A DNA stretch of 64,000 bases from Bipolaris cookei (taxonomy: Eukaryota > Ascomycota > Dothideomycetes > Pleosporales > Pleosporaceae). The stretch is from positions 248,001 to 312,000 of the forward strand of contig NRSV01000004.1 of assembly GCA_002286855.1 (NCBI GenBank), in the 5' to 3' direction. Of this stretch, positions 53,987-64,000 are shown piece by piece. A program made the position numbers and the translations under genes. Numbering within the stretch: position 1 is the stretch's first letter; each line of letters starts with the position of its first letter. The notes under the pieces were generated by a model. The model made no database searches. It had not been told where the DNA came from and saw only the letters and a list, made by a program, of their open reading frames with translations.

Positions 53987-55617
53987 TATCCTAGCACGAA
54001 ATCTCCCGCTTTGCGTCTCCACCGCGCCCTATTTCGCAATCCACACACGCGCGCTGGAGGTCGGAAAAGATGGTTTCTGTGGTTTTTTTCTCCGGCCCAA
54101 CCTACGGGATCGGAGTTTGTGCCTGGACTGGTCGCTCGTGCAGGCAGCATGCAAGAAGCATTTAACGCTTGGGTTCGGGACGCTTTGGTTCGTCGCGTAA
54201 AGGGACTGGTTTATGTGGAGAAGTTCGGCCAGCAGCGAACAAGAGCAAGGGCGTTATTTAGCGTCTGGGACAGGTGGTCGGCAGCCAGCAAAAGGGCCGC
54301 ATACTATACTTTAAAAAAAGGATGGAAAAGTAGAATAAAGATGCCGTTGCGGAGATTTGAATGAAGAACACCAAAAGATACAGTCGGGGAACAGTGCGGT
54401 GTGGGCTGCCCTTAGGTTTTACCAGTGCATGCATTCTCCGCTTGCTAAGAGCACTCAAGCGCTTGGCAGGCCTTGTCCCCAAGCTTCCCTCCGCTCGTCG
54501 TTTGTCACGCTGCCATGACCGGGACAGCCTTGTGCGCGTCCTTGATGCGAGATGGGCGCAGGCGGGCGCAGGCGGATAACTCGGATCTGACGCTTTCTGC
54601 TTGGCTCCCACCTCGTCTAATCCTGGATCCGCGCCATGGGGCTTTCTCGTCCTTATTCCTCTCCCATCCACCCGGAAAGCGGTAATTTGGAAAGGGTGAG
54701 TGAGGGCAATGACATACGTTGCCTGCTGCGGGTAAATGGCATGCTCCATCCTATCCAAAGGTAAGTGCTGACCTTTTTCCTTTTATTCTCCTCAAAGGAG
54801 CGGAAGCTAGTAATGGTGCAAAACAAGGTAGAGGGGGGTACCAAGGTAAGCAAGCGTAATACCGAGACATGATGCTGGGCCCGTGGGCAACCAAACACAT
54901 GTCGCGCTTTGGTGCTTGGAGACACAGCGCCCACTTGGCAAACGATGGCCAGGACATGGCATTGCTAAATGCCAAGTGCCTCCGTCCTCCTTGGACTGTT
55001 CTCAGCGGTCATTTGCATACGTGGCGGCCGACAAAGGCACTGCGTCGGCCACACTATAGGCAGCCTTTTGCGCGCTTTCTTGTGCGCCCGCCCATCTTGG
55101 CCCACGATGGACGCATCAGACGGAACTCTTGGTCAGAGGCGTCCAGGAGCGTGATACTGTGCACGACTTGCCGGTTTCAGTCGTGGGCTTTCGTGTCACA
55201 GTGCCGCCCTCTGCTGCTGAAGCACATGTACACGACAAGCAGGGATGAAACTGAGGCGCACAAGCGTGGCGCAGCCCTACTACTAAAGTGACGCTCTCAA
55301 ACTCGGACGCGAAGGTGCATCCTTGTGACAAGAGGCCAACAGACCGTCCTTGTTGCTCATCACACCTACTAAGCCTTTTCGATACTGAGATTTGCGATGC
55401 CAAAACGCTCAACAACCAGGGTCTTGCTGACCTCTTTGATCAAACTTCATTGTTTGCATCACTCGGAATACGGCCAGAATCTGATTAACCAGCTGTGCAG
55501 TGTCCATATTAATATCCCCTCTCCATAGCCATCGCATCCATTAAAGTACTAATTAGGCCTAAGATGGGCGCATGTAGGTGTATAGTCAAGAAGTGACATT
55601 AAACCCACGCCGGCTCC
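53987..55617. other. Intergenic, 1.63 kb without supported gene
   Basis: Upstream of the RTA1-like gene and downstream of the ARB1-like gene. Several open frames of 70-166 codons overlap on both strands with no motif and mostly non-ATG starts. GC content is slightly raised. I see no RNA gene or repeat. Confidence 0.4.
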
Positions 55618-57588
55618 TCAAAAAACTAATGTTTCAGCATCTGTTGCGACGGAACTCTCTAGCGCACCCTTCAATTCAATCTCATCATCAAACTCATCAT
55701 CCAAAGGCCCTTTGTCTGCAACTTGCTTCGCCTCTTTGTCGTCATTGTCATCGTTTTGCTCGTCGTTTTCATCAAGACCCATGCCCTTCTTGAGCCATCG
55801 CACCTCCTTGGGCTTTCGCTCCATCCACAATTCATTTGGTAGCCATACGTAGAAATTGCACATGACTTCCTTGACATTGTCCAGAATATTCAGGCCACCC
55901 GATAGCACCAGAATGTCAGCGTCCATCTTCATGCCTATGAAGCAATCCCTAAGAATATCTCCTTCAATCCAAAACTCGTACTCTTGGCTGTTGCCAGTTG
56001 TCCAGGGCTTGCTATTAGGGTACTTATCCTTCGGTAGGTCATACTCCTCGCATCCAGTGGGGTACCAGGTCTTGCACATAAGTTTCCCAAGAGGTTGAAG
56101 TTCCAGTTTGCACTCGTAGAGTGTGCGCTGTGCGTCATAGACTGCTTTGGTGTCGCAGTCGGGAGGGTGGATGGTGACTACTTCGAGGTAGGCCGACTTC
56201 TTACTGAGGACCTCCAACTTGGACGACTCGTACAGCCCGAATTGCTCTTCCGAACCCAAGATGGCAATCCCAATGCCAAACTTGACCTTGGCCTCTTCCC
56301 CAGAAATGCCAATCTCTTCATTGTTCACACCCTCCTCTCTCAACTCCTCGGCCCAACTCTTGTTACCGGTGTAAAGGCAAGCTTGAGCACCGCCAAAGAT
56401 GACGCTGGCAGACTTGTTAAAGTCTCCTGTCAAGGCAAGGCCTGCAGTATTGACCTTGAAGAGCTGCTCCTCAGCAGTATCACAGATTTCGAGTGCAGCG
56501 GCGAGCTGATCGTCATATTCAGGACAGACGCTATGAAATCGAAGATACCTGAAGAAGGAACGAAGGACTTGACAGGCATTTTTAATCAGATGAGGAGCGT
56601 AGCCATAATGAGCGGGATACCAGGATGAACTGTTGTCTTTAGCATTCTTTTGTAGGCGTTTGACAGAGCAGACTTACAGAAAGGCTTTGCAGACACCGGC
56701 GAAATCAACCACCCATTGAGTCTCATCAGAGCGGTCCCATGGTACGTGATGAGTAGCAAGTGCTCTGGCAAGCTCTTCGGCATTCATATCGTTCATCTCC
56801 TGCCTTGATAGGCCTTGATACATGCGCGGGCCGGCATCTACGCCACCAAAGCGCATAAACTTATTAAAGACGTGCGCATACATCTCATGCATGCGCCGCT
56901 TGTGCTTGAAGCGCTGGATGGCGACTTCGATACGCTCAACAAAGTGCTTGTCGGAAGCGTACATATCGTCTTCTTGTGCGGCTTCCTCGGAGGTCAAGAG
57001 TGGCTCGACGTAGGTTCTTTCGAACCCTGTTGGCTTTTGCATGTTCTTCGATACCCCTTCCGGGTTCACATCTTTCTTCACTTGCAGAAACGGCACCGGA
57101 TGTGGAGTCGGCTTCTGAACGCATGGATCGTAAGCAATGTCTTTATCGTCGAAGAAGCCTGAATCGAGGAGGTATTTTCCCTGCAAAGGGGTTTTGCGCT
57201 TGATGGTTTTGCCATTAGCAGAAACTTCCAGGAAGGTGCTTAGACGAAGTGCTGCAATGACGAGGGTTCTGGGCTTGTACTGTCGCATCCTCGAAAACCC
57301 GCAGATGCGACTGATGGAAACGGGGAGGTTCTCACGCCCGCCGCAGAATTGCAATAAATGCTTGTCTGTGGGAAGGTTCTCATCAGAGAAGTAGTATTCT
57401 ACCTTGAAGATGGTCAGTATGCCGTAGGTCTCATTAGAGGGAGTGGGAAAGCAAACTTGACGACGGATATCGGCACCATCAGGATGATCTTGAACGGTAT
57501 CATGAGTTGTTGGGTTTGTCACTGTACTTTGAGATGCTTCATTGGAAGACCCAGTATCTTCCGTCGGTGGGGTCTCTGCTGTTGCCAT
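55618..57588 (-). CDS. arb1: La-motif plus ARB1-domain protein, 3 exons, 622 aa
   Basis: Exons 57457-57588, 56678-57402 and 55618-56629 join to 1869 nt. Intron 1 (54 nt, donor GTTTGC, branch TACTGAC) lies inside the La motif; removing it restores IRRQVEYYFSDENLPTDKHL, followed by GRENLPVSISRICGF and KPRTLVIAALR. From about residue 170 the sequence reads like the ARB1 family: VERIEVAIQRFKHKRRMHE, KFMRFGGVDAGPRMY, WVVDFAGVCKAFLSS, YLRFHSVCPEYDDQLAAALE and LALTGDFNKSASVIFGG. In fission yeast Arb1 is part of the Argonaute siRNA chaperone complex that loads siRNA for heterochromatin formation. The tail is acidic. Function here is by family only; the La part suggests direct RNA binding. Confidence 0.8.
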
Positions 57589-58153
57589 GTCTACGGTCAA
57601 TATAGTTACCAGTCACTGAGACGGAGAGAGTACTCGAGGGGTAGGAGATGAAGATGGGAAATCATGGAATTTTTTGGTAATGAGGAGGGAGACTTTGGGA
57701 AAATAGCAACAGGTGTCAGTGGTGAAACTATTGCGTTTGCAAACAGCAGTAAGTGAGAGCACTGGCGCAAGAATGGCAGGCGCGCAATCATATCGCTTCC
57801 GGAATGATTGCGCTTTCACCCTCACATTCACCACATGATATAAAAACGACAGCTATTTCTGCTGATAATACTACGAAAATATGTTTGCCCTGATAATTGT
57901 TGACTGTGAGACACGTAAGTTAACTCAGCGGATGCACCACCAGCTGCAGATGGTAATGAATTCATGGTGTTGCATTGCGAGTCATGCAGTCTTCTAGACC
58001 AGCCATGTCCTGACTCACCAGTTGTCTGTAACCCACCTGACAGTGGGGTCCTCTATCACCCCACAACAGCTTCGTGCATCTTGCACTCCAACCCCAACCC
58101 AACCTGCCGAGCCTAAGATTTTGAGACCAAGAACTCTAAACCTACCCAGCATC
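57589..58153. promoter_or_regulatory. Divergent promoter region, ARB1-like and inositol kinase genes
   Basis: 565 bases between opposed start codons. Short motif-free frames only. It must contain both promoters; no specific element is claimed. Confidence 0.5.
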
Positions 58154-59225
58154 ATGGCGACCAAGAAATATGACGCGTCCAAGCTAAAAGCGTACGACAG
58201 TGCCGCTGCGGGCCAGTACGTGTGACCCAAAGGCGGCTGCCTACTATTCAGCCTTTCCTTGCCTGCCATACTAAATCGCAAACTCCAGCGAAGGCGTACT
58301 CAGCGATGAATCCGGTGCCGTGGTCGTGAAGCCGTGTACTCTTTCCGAGATTACATTCTATGAATCCCTTTCCGACCACCCCGATCTTGCACGCCATCTG
58401 CCTACCTTTATGGGCCAGCTCTCCCTCTCCACCGACCAGACTGCCGCCGTAGAAAGCATCGAAAGCGGCACCATAAAGACTGCCGACGGATCCATTGAGC
58501 GCCTACATGGCAAGCATCTCGACACAGATCTACACATTGTGCTGGAGAACATTACGCATGGATTCAAGAAGCCAAATGTCTTGGACCTGAAGCTCGGCGC
58601 AAGATTGTGGGATGACAATTCGAAGCAAGAGAAGCGCGATCGCCTCGATGCTGTGAGCAAGGAAACCACAAGCGGTAGTCTCGGCTTCAGGATAGCGGGT
58701 ATGCGCACCTACAAGGGCGCCGACGTACCAGACGTTCCCGACGACTTGAAGGAGTATGTCGAGGTTGACAAGGAGAATGGATACTGGGTGTACAACAAGA
58801 TGTACGGGCGCAAGTTTAACGCCGAGAATGTGGACGAGGGCTTCGTATCGTTCATCTACCCTGGTGCCAAATCGGAAGCAGAGCTCGATCGCGCGAGAGA
58901 AGTGCTGGCGTACTTCCTAGGTGAGGTCAAGGATATCCAAGAAGTATTTGAAAGCAAAGAGAGCAGGATGTACAGCGCCAGCATACTCCTCGTATACGAG
59001 GGTGATGTAGAAGGGTATGGCAACACGAAGCAGAAGTTACGCTCAGCGCACCCAGAAGACGAAGACGAGGAGGATGAGAATCTGCCCAAGCTCGCAGAAG
59101 TCAAGATGATTGACTTTGCGCACGCCTCATGGACACCTGGGCAAGGACCTGATGAAAATGCGCTGCAGGGTATGAGGAGCACAGCAAAGATATTGAAGAG
59201 CTTACTGGATAAGGCACATGATTAG
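58154..59225 (+). CDS. IPK2: Inositol polyphosphate multikinase-type protein (IPK2/ARG82), 2 exons, 332 aa
   Basis: Exon 1 is 58154-58215 and exon 2 is 58289-59225, with a 73 nt intron GTACGT...CCAG in phase 2 (999 nt). The join restores AAAGQHEGVLSDESGAVVVKP, the usual start of the fungal IPK domain. The family signature PxxxDxKxG is present as PNVLDLKLG at about residue 116, and the SLGFRIAGM and later EVKMIDFAHASW (IDF metal-binding motif) segments follow. Members phosphorylate Ins(1,4,5)P3 to IP4 and IP5 and, as yeast Arg82, also support transcription control. It has the short acidic insert DEDEEDENLP seen in fungi. IP6K/Kcs1 is unlikely at this length. Confidence 0.9.
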
Positions 59226-59799
59226 GGGTTTAACTAATTCAGTGTTATCTGCTATAGATTGTAGATAATTTTTATCCAAGACCGAAGCTCATAGAATAAA
59301 ACCAGTCATGGTGGATACATATCGTTGATCTTTAGTACCCTTGGAGACTGGGGTAGCGTGGAGCAAGCGTAACACTACAGCTAGGCACACAAGGCTAATA
59401 TGCAGCAACATCCATCTCAAGAGACACCTAGTAAACTAGTTCATGTTCAGCACTAGATGATCACCATAATACCATATCGTAATTAGTTCCACTTCTTACG
59501 CAACTAAACTTCCCAAATCGTACCATGATCCCCAGCCAATCCGCACGTTCTCCATCGCCGCATGCTAAGAGGCCCCCATTCTCCTGACACCTAAACCCCC
59601 CTCCTAAAATCTCAAAAATAGCAGCGAAAAACAGGGGCACGCTACGCTCATACTGCATATGTAGGTGCCTAACTTTTTGGCATACCCCCATCTTAGTAAG
59701 CACATAATTGGGTCCTTGTTTGAATAAAAAGAGGACAACAATGCAATTAACCCACGTGTTCCCGCTTCCCATCAATTTAACTTTGTTGTACAAGAAGAT
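59226..59799. other. Intergenic
   Basis: About 570 bases between two plus-strand genes. A minus-strand frame (59461-59817) has no motif. An upstream exon with a signal peptide for the next gene could hide here, but I could not identify one. Confidence 0.45.
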
Positions 59800-60733
59800 A
59801 TGTCGCAGAATATGCAATCGAAAGTTTTACTTCCCTTGTATATCTATCCGCACCCCGGGGCGTGGGATCCGCTCTACTCCGCGTATTTATTCCTTGTTCC
59901 TTATTCCTTATTTCCGTTCCCTGCTTACTTTCAAAGCCCCCTATTATGTTGACGAAGTGGTCTTCCGCTAATGATAATTACCACATAGCCTATCCAAGCA
60001 CCCCCACCTCCCCTTCCTCATCATCCTCAATCCCAACAGCGGGCCCGGCACCGCACCCTGGTGGCCCAACGTCGACTATCTACGCGAAATCCCGCGGCTG
60101 AATGCGCTGCCCAACGTCACTACGCTGGGGTACGTGCGCGCGACGTATTGTAAGCGGGCGCACGGTGAGATCTGCAGAGATATCTGTACGTATGCGGAGC
60201 GCGGGAGGCAGGATGCAAGTATGAAAATGCGGGGTGTGTTTGTGGATGAGACGGTGAATTTGTACTCGGAAGAGGCGAAGAGGTATCTTGATGGGATTGA
60301 TGAGAGGGTGAAGTGTGAGGATACGTTTTCAAAGAATGGAATGGTATGTATTTTGCTTGAAACGATGATTATTTGCGAGATTGCTAGTAGCAGAGATGAT
60401 GGACAGAGCTGATGGAGTCAGGTTATTCATAATCCGGGCACAGCTGTGAATGCGGGATTGGCGGCCCCGGGACCGGATGTTACGGTCGTCGTGGAGACGT
60501 CGTATGCGCACTTTGTGACCAAGGAGTATCAGGAGTGGCTTGCGACTTCGCCGTATGGTCGCGAGCGCGCGGCGTATATGGTGCATTCGGTCCCAGAACA
60601 TGAGGTTGAGGGCCTTACGAGAGCGCTGCGCAAGAAGGCAGCGTACCTCTTTGTGACGAGTGCGACTTCTGAGTTCTATGAGAAGTTTGGCGCTAGCTGG
60701 GACAAGTTTGTCGCGGTCATGGCGGAGCCGTGA
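59800..60733 (+). CDS. Spherulation-specific family 4 (spherulin-4-like) protein, 3 exons, 249 aa
   Basis: Exons 59800-59882, 59989-60343 and 60422-60733 join in phase to 750 nt. The start is ATG 59800 (MSQNMQSKVLLPLYIYP); ATG 59812 is the alternative. Family marks run in order: PLYIYPHPGAWDPLYSAL, PFLIILNPNSGPGTAPWWP, VTTLGYVRATYCKR, MRGVFVDETVN, VIHNPGTAVNAGL, VTVVVETSYAHF, RAAYMVHSVPE and AAYLFVTSATSEFYEKFGASW. The fold is a TIM barrel related to glycoside hydrolases; in Physarum, spherulin 4 is induced on encystment. No signal peptide is visible, so cytosolic unless a 5' exon was missed. Activity is not established for the family. Confidence 0.85.
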
Positions 60734-60910
60734 AGGCGTGTGGATATATGTACGTCGAAGGAGCGTGTAGGTAGTTGTGGGATGGCGTCGTCAAGAGGTG
60801 CGAACACCAGGCTAGATGTGGCTAAGAATATAGACAAAGAATATTGTAGAGATGGAGATCTCCTGGTTTAACAGAAGTCTTAATGCTATCATCGGAACTC
60901 GGGTAGTTGC

Positions 60911-62228
60911 TCATTCAAAGACGTGTTGCTGTAGCGCTTCCTCGATGGTAGCCCATATCCTACATCGATTCCAGAAGCCAGCAGGCACATCGACCAAGCG
61001 GTCATCACACCCACTGACAGGAAAGCGCTTCATTGCAAGAATTTTGGCTGCGCACCTCCAGTCCCAAGAAGCTGTTGGATCCAGAGGTGCTACGTCAGGT
61101 TGCGGCAACTGCTGCTCGACCCGCTTCGTGTCCAGGTCCCAGATATGTGGATGCAAGCTTCCGTCACCAAGACTATTGCGCCAGAAGGTGGAGTCAAGCG
61201 GGATCTGTAACGCGAGTATTTTCGAAGTTCGATGAAGCGCTATGGTTGATGGGATTGGTAGGTAGCTGCAAACCTCATCTAGGAGTTCTTTTGGAAGACG
61301 CTCCAAGTTCTGATGCTTGCGAGCTGGTATTTCGGTAAATTTAGGTTCGTCTCTGGTGCGCGGCGAGCTCTCCAGGACTCTTTGCACAAAAGCAATGGTA
61401 TCGACTCCCTCGATGGGATTGGTGAAGAAACGCTGCGCAGTGTTAATTTTGTGTCTAGATAAAGGCTATTGAGACTTACGTCGTAACCGCCTCCCCACCA
61501 CTCTAGTTTCGTCAGAGCTAGTACGCTTCTAGGCCCATAGACGCTACATTGTGAAGAAAGATTGAACAGATCATTGATTGATCTAAGCGACCCGTCTTGG
61601 ATAAGTCGTTCAGTGAAGCAACTGTTGAGTAAATGAACTAATACTTCGAGAGCGGTTTTGTCATCGCACACTTCCTGTTTAGACTGGTGATAGCCTATAG
61701 CTCTGCAGCTTGCATCCAAGCAGCAATCGTGCAAGGGAAACAGGGTGCCATAGCCGGGTATATGTGAGAGGGCGTCGACCCAGATATCGTTTTGTCCTTC
61801 ATATCCAGCAACGTGATAAAACCCAGATCCAGTAAGACTAAAACGAGCAGGCCCAGAGACAAAGACTTCGGGCTGATCAGAGGTGTTAACGGGCCTTCTG
61901 ATAATTAGTGGGGTGCACAACATAAGAGTTCGAGTACTCACGCGTGTCCATCACTAGCTACCATATGGTGGTATACATCGTCAACACTGCCGATAAGACG
62001 AAGATTATATAGCCACTTGATCCTTGTTAGTTGATATCCAAAAAAGAAATGTCTCTAGAGAGGAGAACACCGTACTTGGAACTGCGGGTCTTTGGGATCG
62101 ATATTGTAAACCTCGCCTTCAATATCAAACGGCCCACCACAAGCCACACAAAACGGTCCCGTCTCGGTCGTATATCGTGTATCGCTCTTGGGTCCGTGTT
62201 CGCGCTGTGAAGAAAAATAACCGCCCAT
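60911..62228 (-). CDS. F-box protein with N-terminal CxxC motif, 4 exons, 388 aa
   Basis: Exons 62076-62228, 61942-62015, 61480-61897 and 60911-61432 join by GT-AG to 1167 nt. The start MGGYFSSQREHG is followed by FCVACGGPFDIEGEVYNIDP (CxxC, about residues 26-45) and, across the first splice, PQFQWLYNLRLIG, a pattern common to a large Pezizomycotina F-box family. The F-box itself lies late, at about 250-290: LERLPKELLDEVCSYLPIPS and IALHRTSKILA. A DSTFWRNSL phrase and ASWDWRCAAKIL follow, typical of the same family. It would act as an SCF adaptor; the target is unknown. The exon 2 acceptor was chosen by frame (an earlier AG gives a stop). Confidence 0.82.
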
Positions 62229-64000
62229 TTTTGCGCTGCTGATGCTCGATTGGTAACGCAATTGTCTCTGGGGGTTTGGTTCATCCAAATACTGCTCGAG
62301 ATGAATTCGGTCGTTTGCCCAGCTCAATCTCTCGCAGCAGGACGCTGTAGCTGCAGATGTATCCAAGCTGCAAGGAGGCAAAACATTGAAGATACGTGCG
62401 ACGCAAGATAGGTCACTCTGGGATCAATGGGTGTAATGCATTCTGCAAGTAACCGAATGAGGTATAGCAAAATCGCCCCCCACTCCCGATGCGTGCGGGG
62501 CGTGGCTTGTACTTTGCGAACACGGCTGTAAACTGTCTGTTGTTCTTATCCCTTTCGAACGGGAATTGTATTTATTTTGTTGTTTTTTTCCATGGTGCTG
62601 ACACATGGAATTGATTTTCTGTCTCATGATCGCGAAGGCTTGAGAGATGCCTGGGTGTATCACCCCGGAACTCCGTGCGTCTGATGTCCGGTACCCTTAC
62701 CTACTATGTACCGCACCAGTCCAGCAGCAACGGAGTACCGAAGATCAGCTTCATCGCATACCAAGACATTAGGTAGTCGTGCAAGGTCTCCATGTTCATG
62801 TCTTAGACAACGGCTGCACGTCATCATCAGACAGAACTCTATGTTTCATGCAAGCCACATACGTGACGAATACATGTCGAAACTAGTGTTCGTTGACCTT
62901 TAGATTCTCAACGCGTAAAGGGGTGACATGTTGACGGTGGGTCTACACATCGAACGTCTAAGCGATGTTGAAGCTTGTAATTCCACCAGATCGGGTATCA
63001 TATGACCCCTACAATGTTTCTTCGTCTGACGTGTCTAGCTCGCCCATGTTAGGGTCTTTCCTTTGGTCGACTTTGACATCTCAAACGCTCTAGCCCCGTT
63101 CCCTGTTCTTCGCTCGGCCCAATGGGATGGGTGCAGTAAGTCAATGATGCATGTGACTCCCCTTCGAGAATCGCCAATCATGTGGGGATGTCACGATGTG
63201 TATTCAGGTTCCTGTAGGGATGCTGACTTGGGTGTAGAGAGTGTTGGTTCCTGGTACCTGGAGATGCTTTTTCTAGGTATTCAGTAAACATCCCATTGGC
63301 ATAAACGTTGCTTCTTCCAGTTGGCAGGGTATGAATCATGGAGAACACTCTCCTGTTGAGGTGTTGATGAGGTTCCTCAGTTCGCATTTACTCGCATTGC
63401 GATGGTCATTTACTATGGTTGTTCAAGGACATGGCCCGGGCTGGTCGAGATGTTTTGCATGAGCATACACAACAGCTGTAATTTAACTATTGATTTAGAG
63501 TAAGTTTTCGGTGTTTTCCTGTCAGCGCGGGGATGAATTTCTTGCTTCCTTTGTCGGCAATATCAGGCTGCATTAAGTGATGATGATGCTCGGCGATGTT
63601 ATCATCAGAGCGAGGCTAGCGTGACATTTTCGTGTGGGGCGCCACCACCACACCTCCTTCTCAATGTTCACAGCCCTCACATGGCATTTTGGAAACACGC
63701 TATATTGCAAATTTAATTCATTACTCATAGACTAGATCACCATTTCGGGCTATTCATTACATTCCCGATAGTACCCCTCCGCCCCAGTATCAACAGCGAG
63801 CATAAAACGAATGACTTAGGACTCGCTGATACAGTGTTCGCAGAGATACAAAATTACAAACACATTTGATCTGCACCAGTGAGAATGTCTCCACAATGAC
63901 GGTCAAGTTGCTTGTTCCGAAGCCGCTGTGATCATCTGGGATATGGGAGCACTGACAAGCCCTTCTGTCTCGAACATTATACATTACTCTCGTGGCCGTA
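62229..64000. other. Terminal 1.77 kb without supported gene
   Basis: Open frames are all under 110 codons and lack motifs. Some may be UTR or promoter of a gene beyond the window. No tRNA, rRNA or repeat was recognised. Confidence 0.4.

Noticed and set aside
54258..54758. 166-codon minus-strand frame
   Set aside because: No motif, overlapped by plus-strand frames of similar quality; no splice or family support.
1..64000. tRNA, 5S rRNA, U6 and CRISPR arrays
   Set aside because: Scanned by eye for B-box-like and 5S-like sequences and for spaced direct repeats; no convincing candidate was seen. A tRNAscan or Infernal run would settle it.

Overview
This window comes from the nuclear genome of a filamentous ascomycete, most likely a Dothideomycete of the Pleosporales type. 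The signs are many short GT-AG introns (about 46-150 nt) with CTAAC/CTGAC-like branch points, Pezizomycotina-type families (RTA1-like, fungal BUD3, hemerythrin HHE, GH125, spherulin-4-like, an ARB1-type protein), roughly even base composition, and one decayed repeat block with RIP-like G-to-A/C-to-T decay. There are no operons. Gene models below were built by hand from reading frame, splice-site consensus and family conservation; exon joins were checked for phase.

Layout. 1-10.9 kb: the 3' end of TIM17 (+), two lineage-type unknown genes (+), a TRK potassium transporter with eight exons (-), a 2 kb empty stretch, then two unrelated alpha/beta hydrolases that converge (8564-9561 + and 9807-10931 -). 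11.5-16.1 kb: an accessory island. A decayed foldback-like element of about 3.5 kb has inverted arms of about 0.77 kb and carries inside it a nearly perfect 537 bp palindromic element. It abuts a tyrosinase gene that has lost its 5' end and carries two in-frame stops. 16.4-21.9 kb: an orphan three-exon gene, a seven-helix membrane protein and a hemerythrin-domain protein. 22.1-31.4 kb: DCC1 (-) and BUD3-type RhoGEF (+) share a 648 bp divergent promoter; an unknown conserved protein follows. 31.4-35.1 kb: low-complexity intergenic DNA with one small membrane ORF. 35.1-45.6 kb: a long alpha/beta hydrolase with a disordered N-terminus, a secreted GH125 mannosidase (-) divergent from CLP1 (+), and an F-box protein (-). 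46.4-54 kb: a small four-exon unknown protein, an aldo-keto reductase, RPL9 (-) divergent from POP4 (+), and an RTA1-like membrane protein. 55.6-62.2 kb: a La-motif/ARB1 protein (-) divergent from an inositol polyphosphate kinase (+), a spherulin-4-like protein (+) and a second F-box protein (-). 62.2-64 kb holds nothing I can support.

Functionally, most of the window is housekeeping: mitochondrial import (TIM17), potassium uptake (TRK), cohesion and replication clamp loading (DCC1), Rho signalling and septation (BUD3), mRNA 3' processing (CLP1), ribosome (RPL9), RNase P/MRP (POP4), inositol phosphate signalling and small-RNA silencing (ARB1-like). The accessory part is the repeat island with its broken tyrosinase. 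I found no CRISPR array, no rRNA or tRNA gene and no coherent secondary-metabolite cluster. The most notable items are the tyrosinase relic beside the nested inverted-repeat elements, the 8 nt micro-exon in RPL9, the La-plus-ARB1 domain combination and a possible twin or recursive intron in CLP1.
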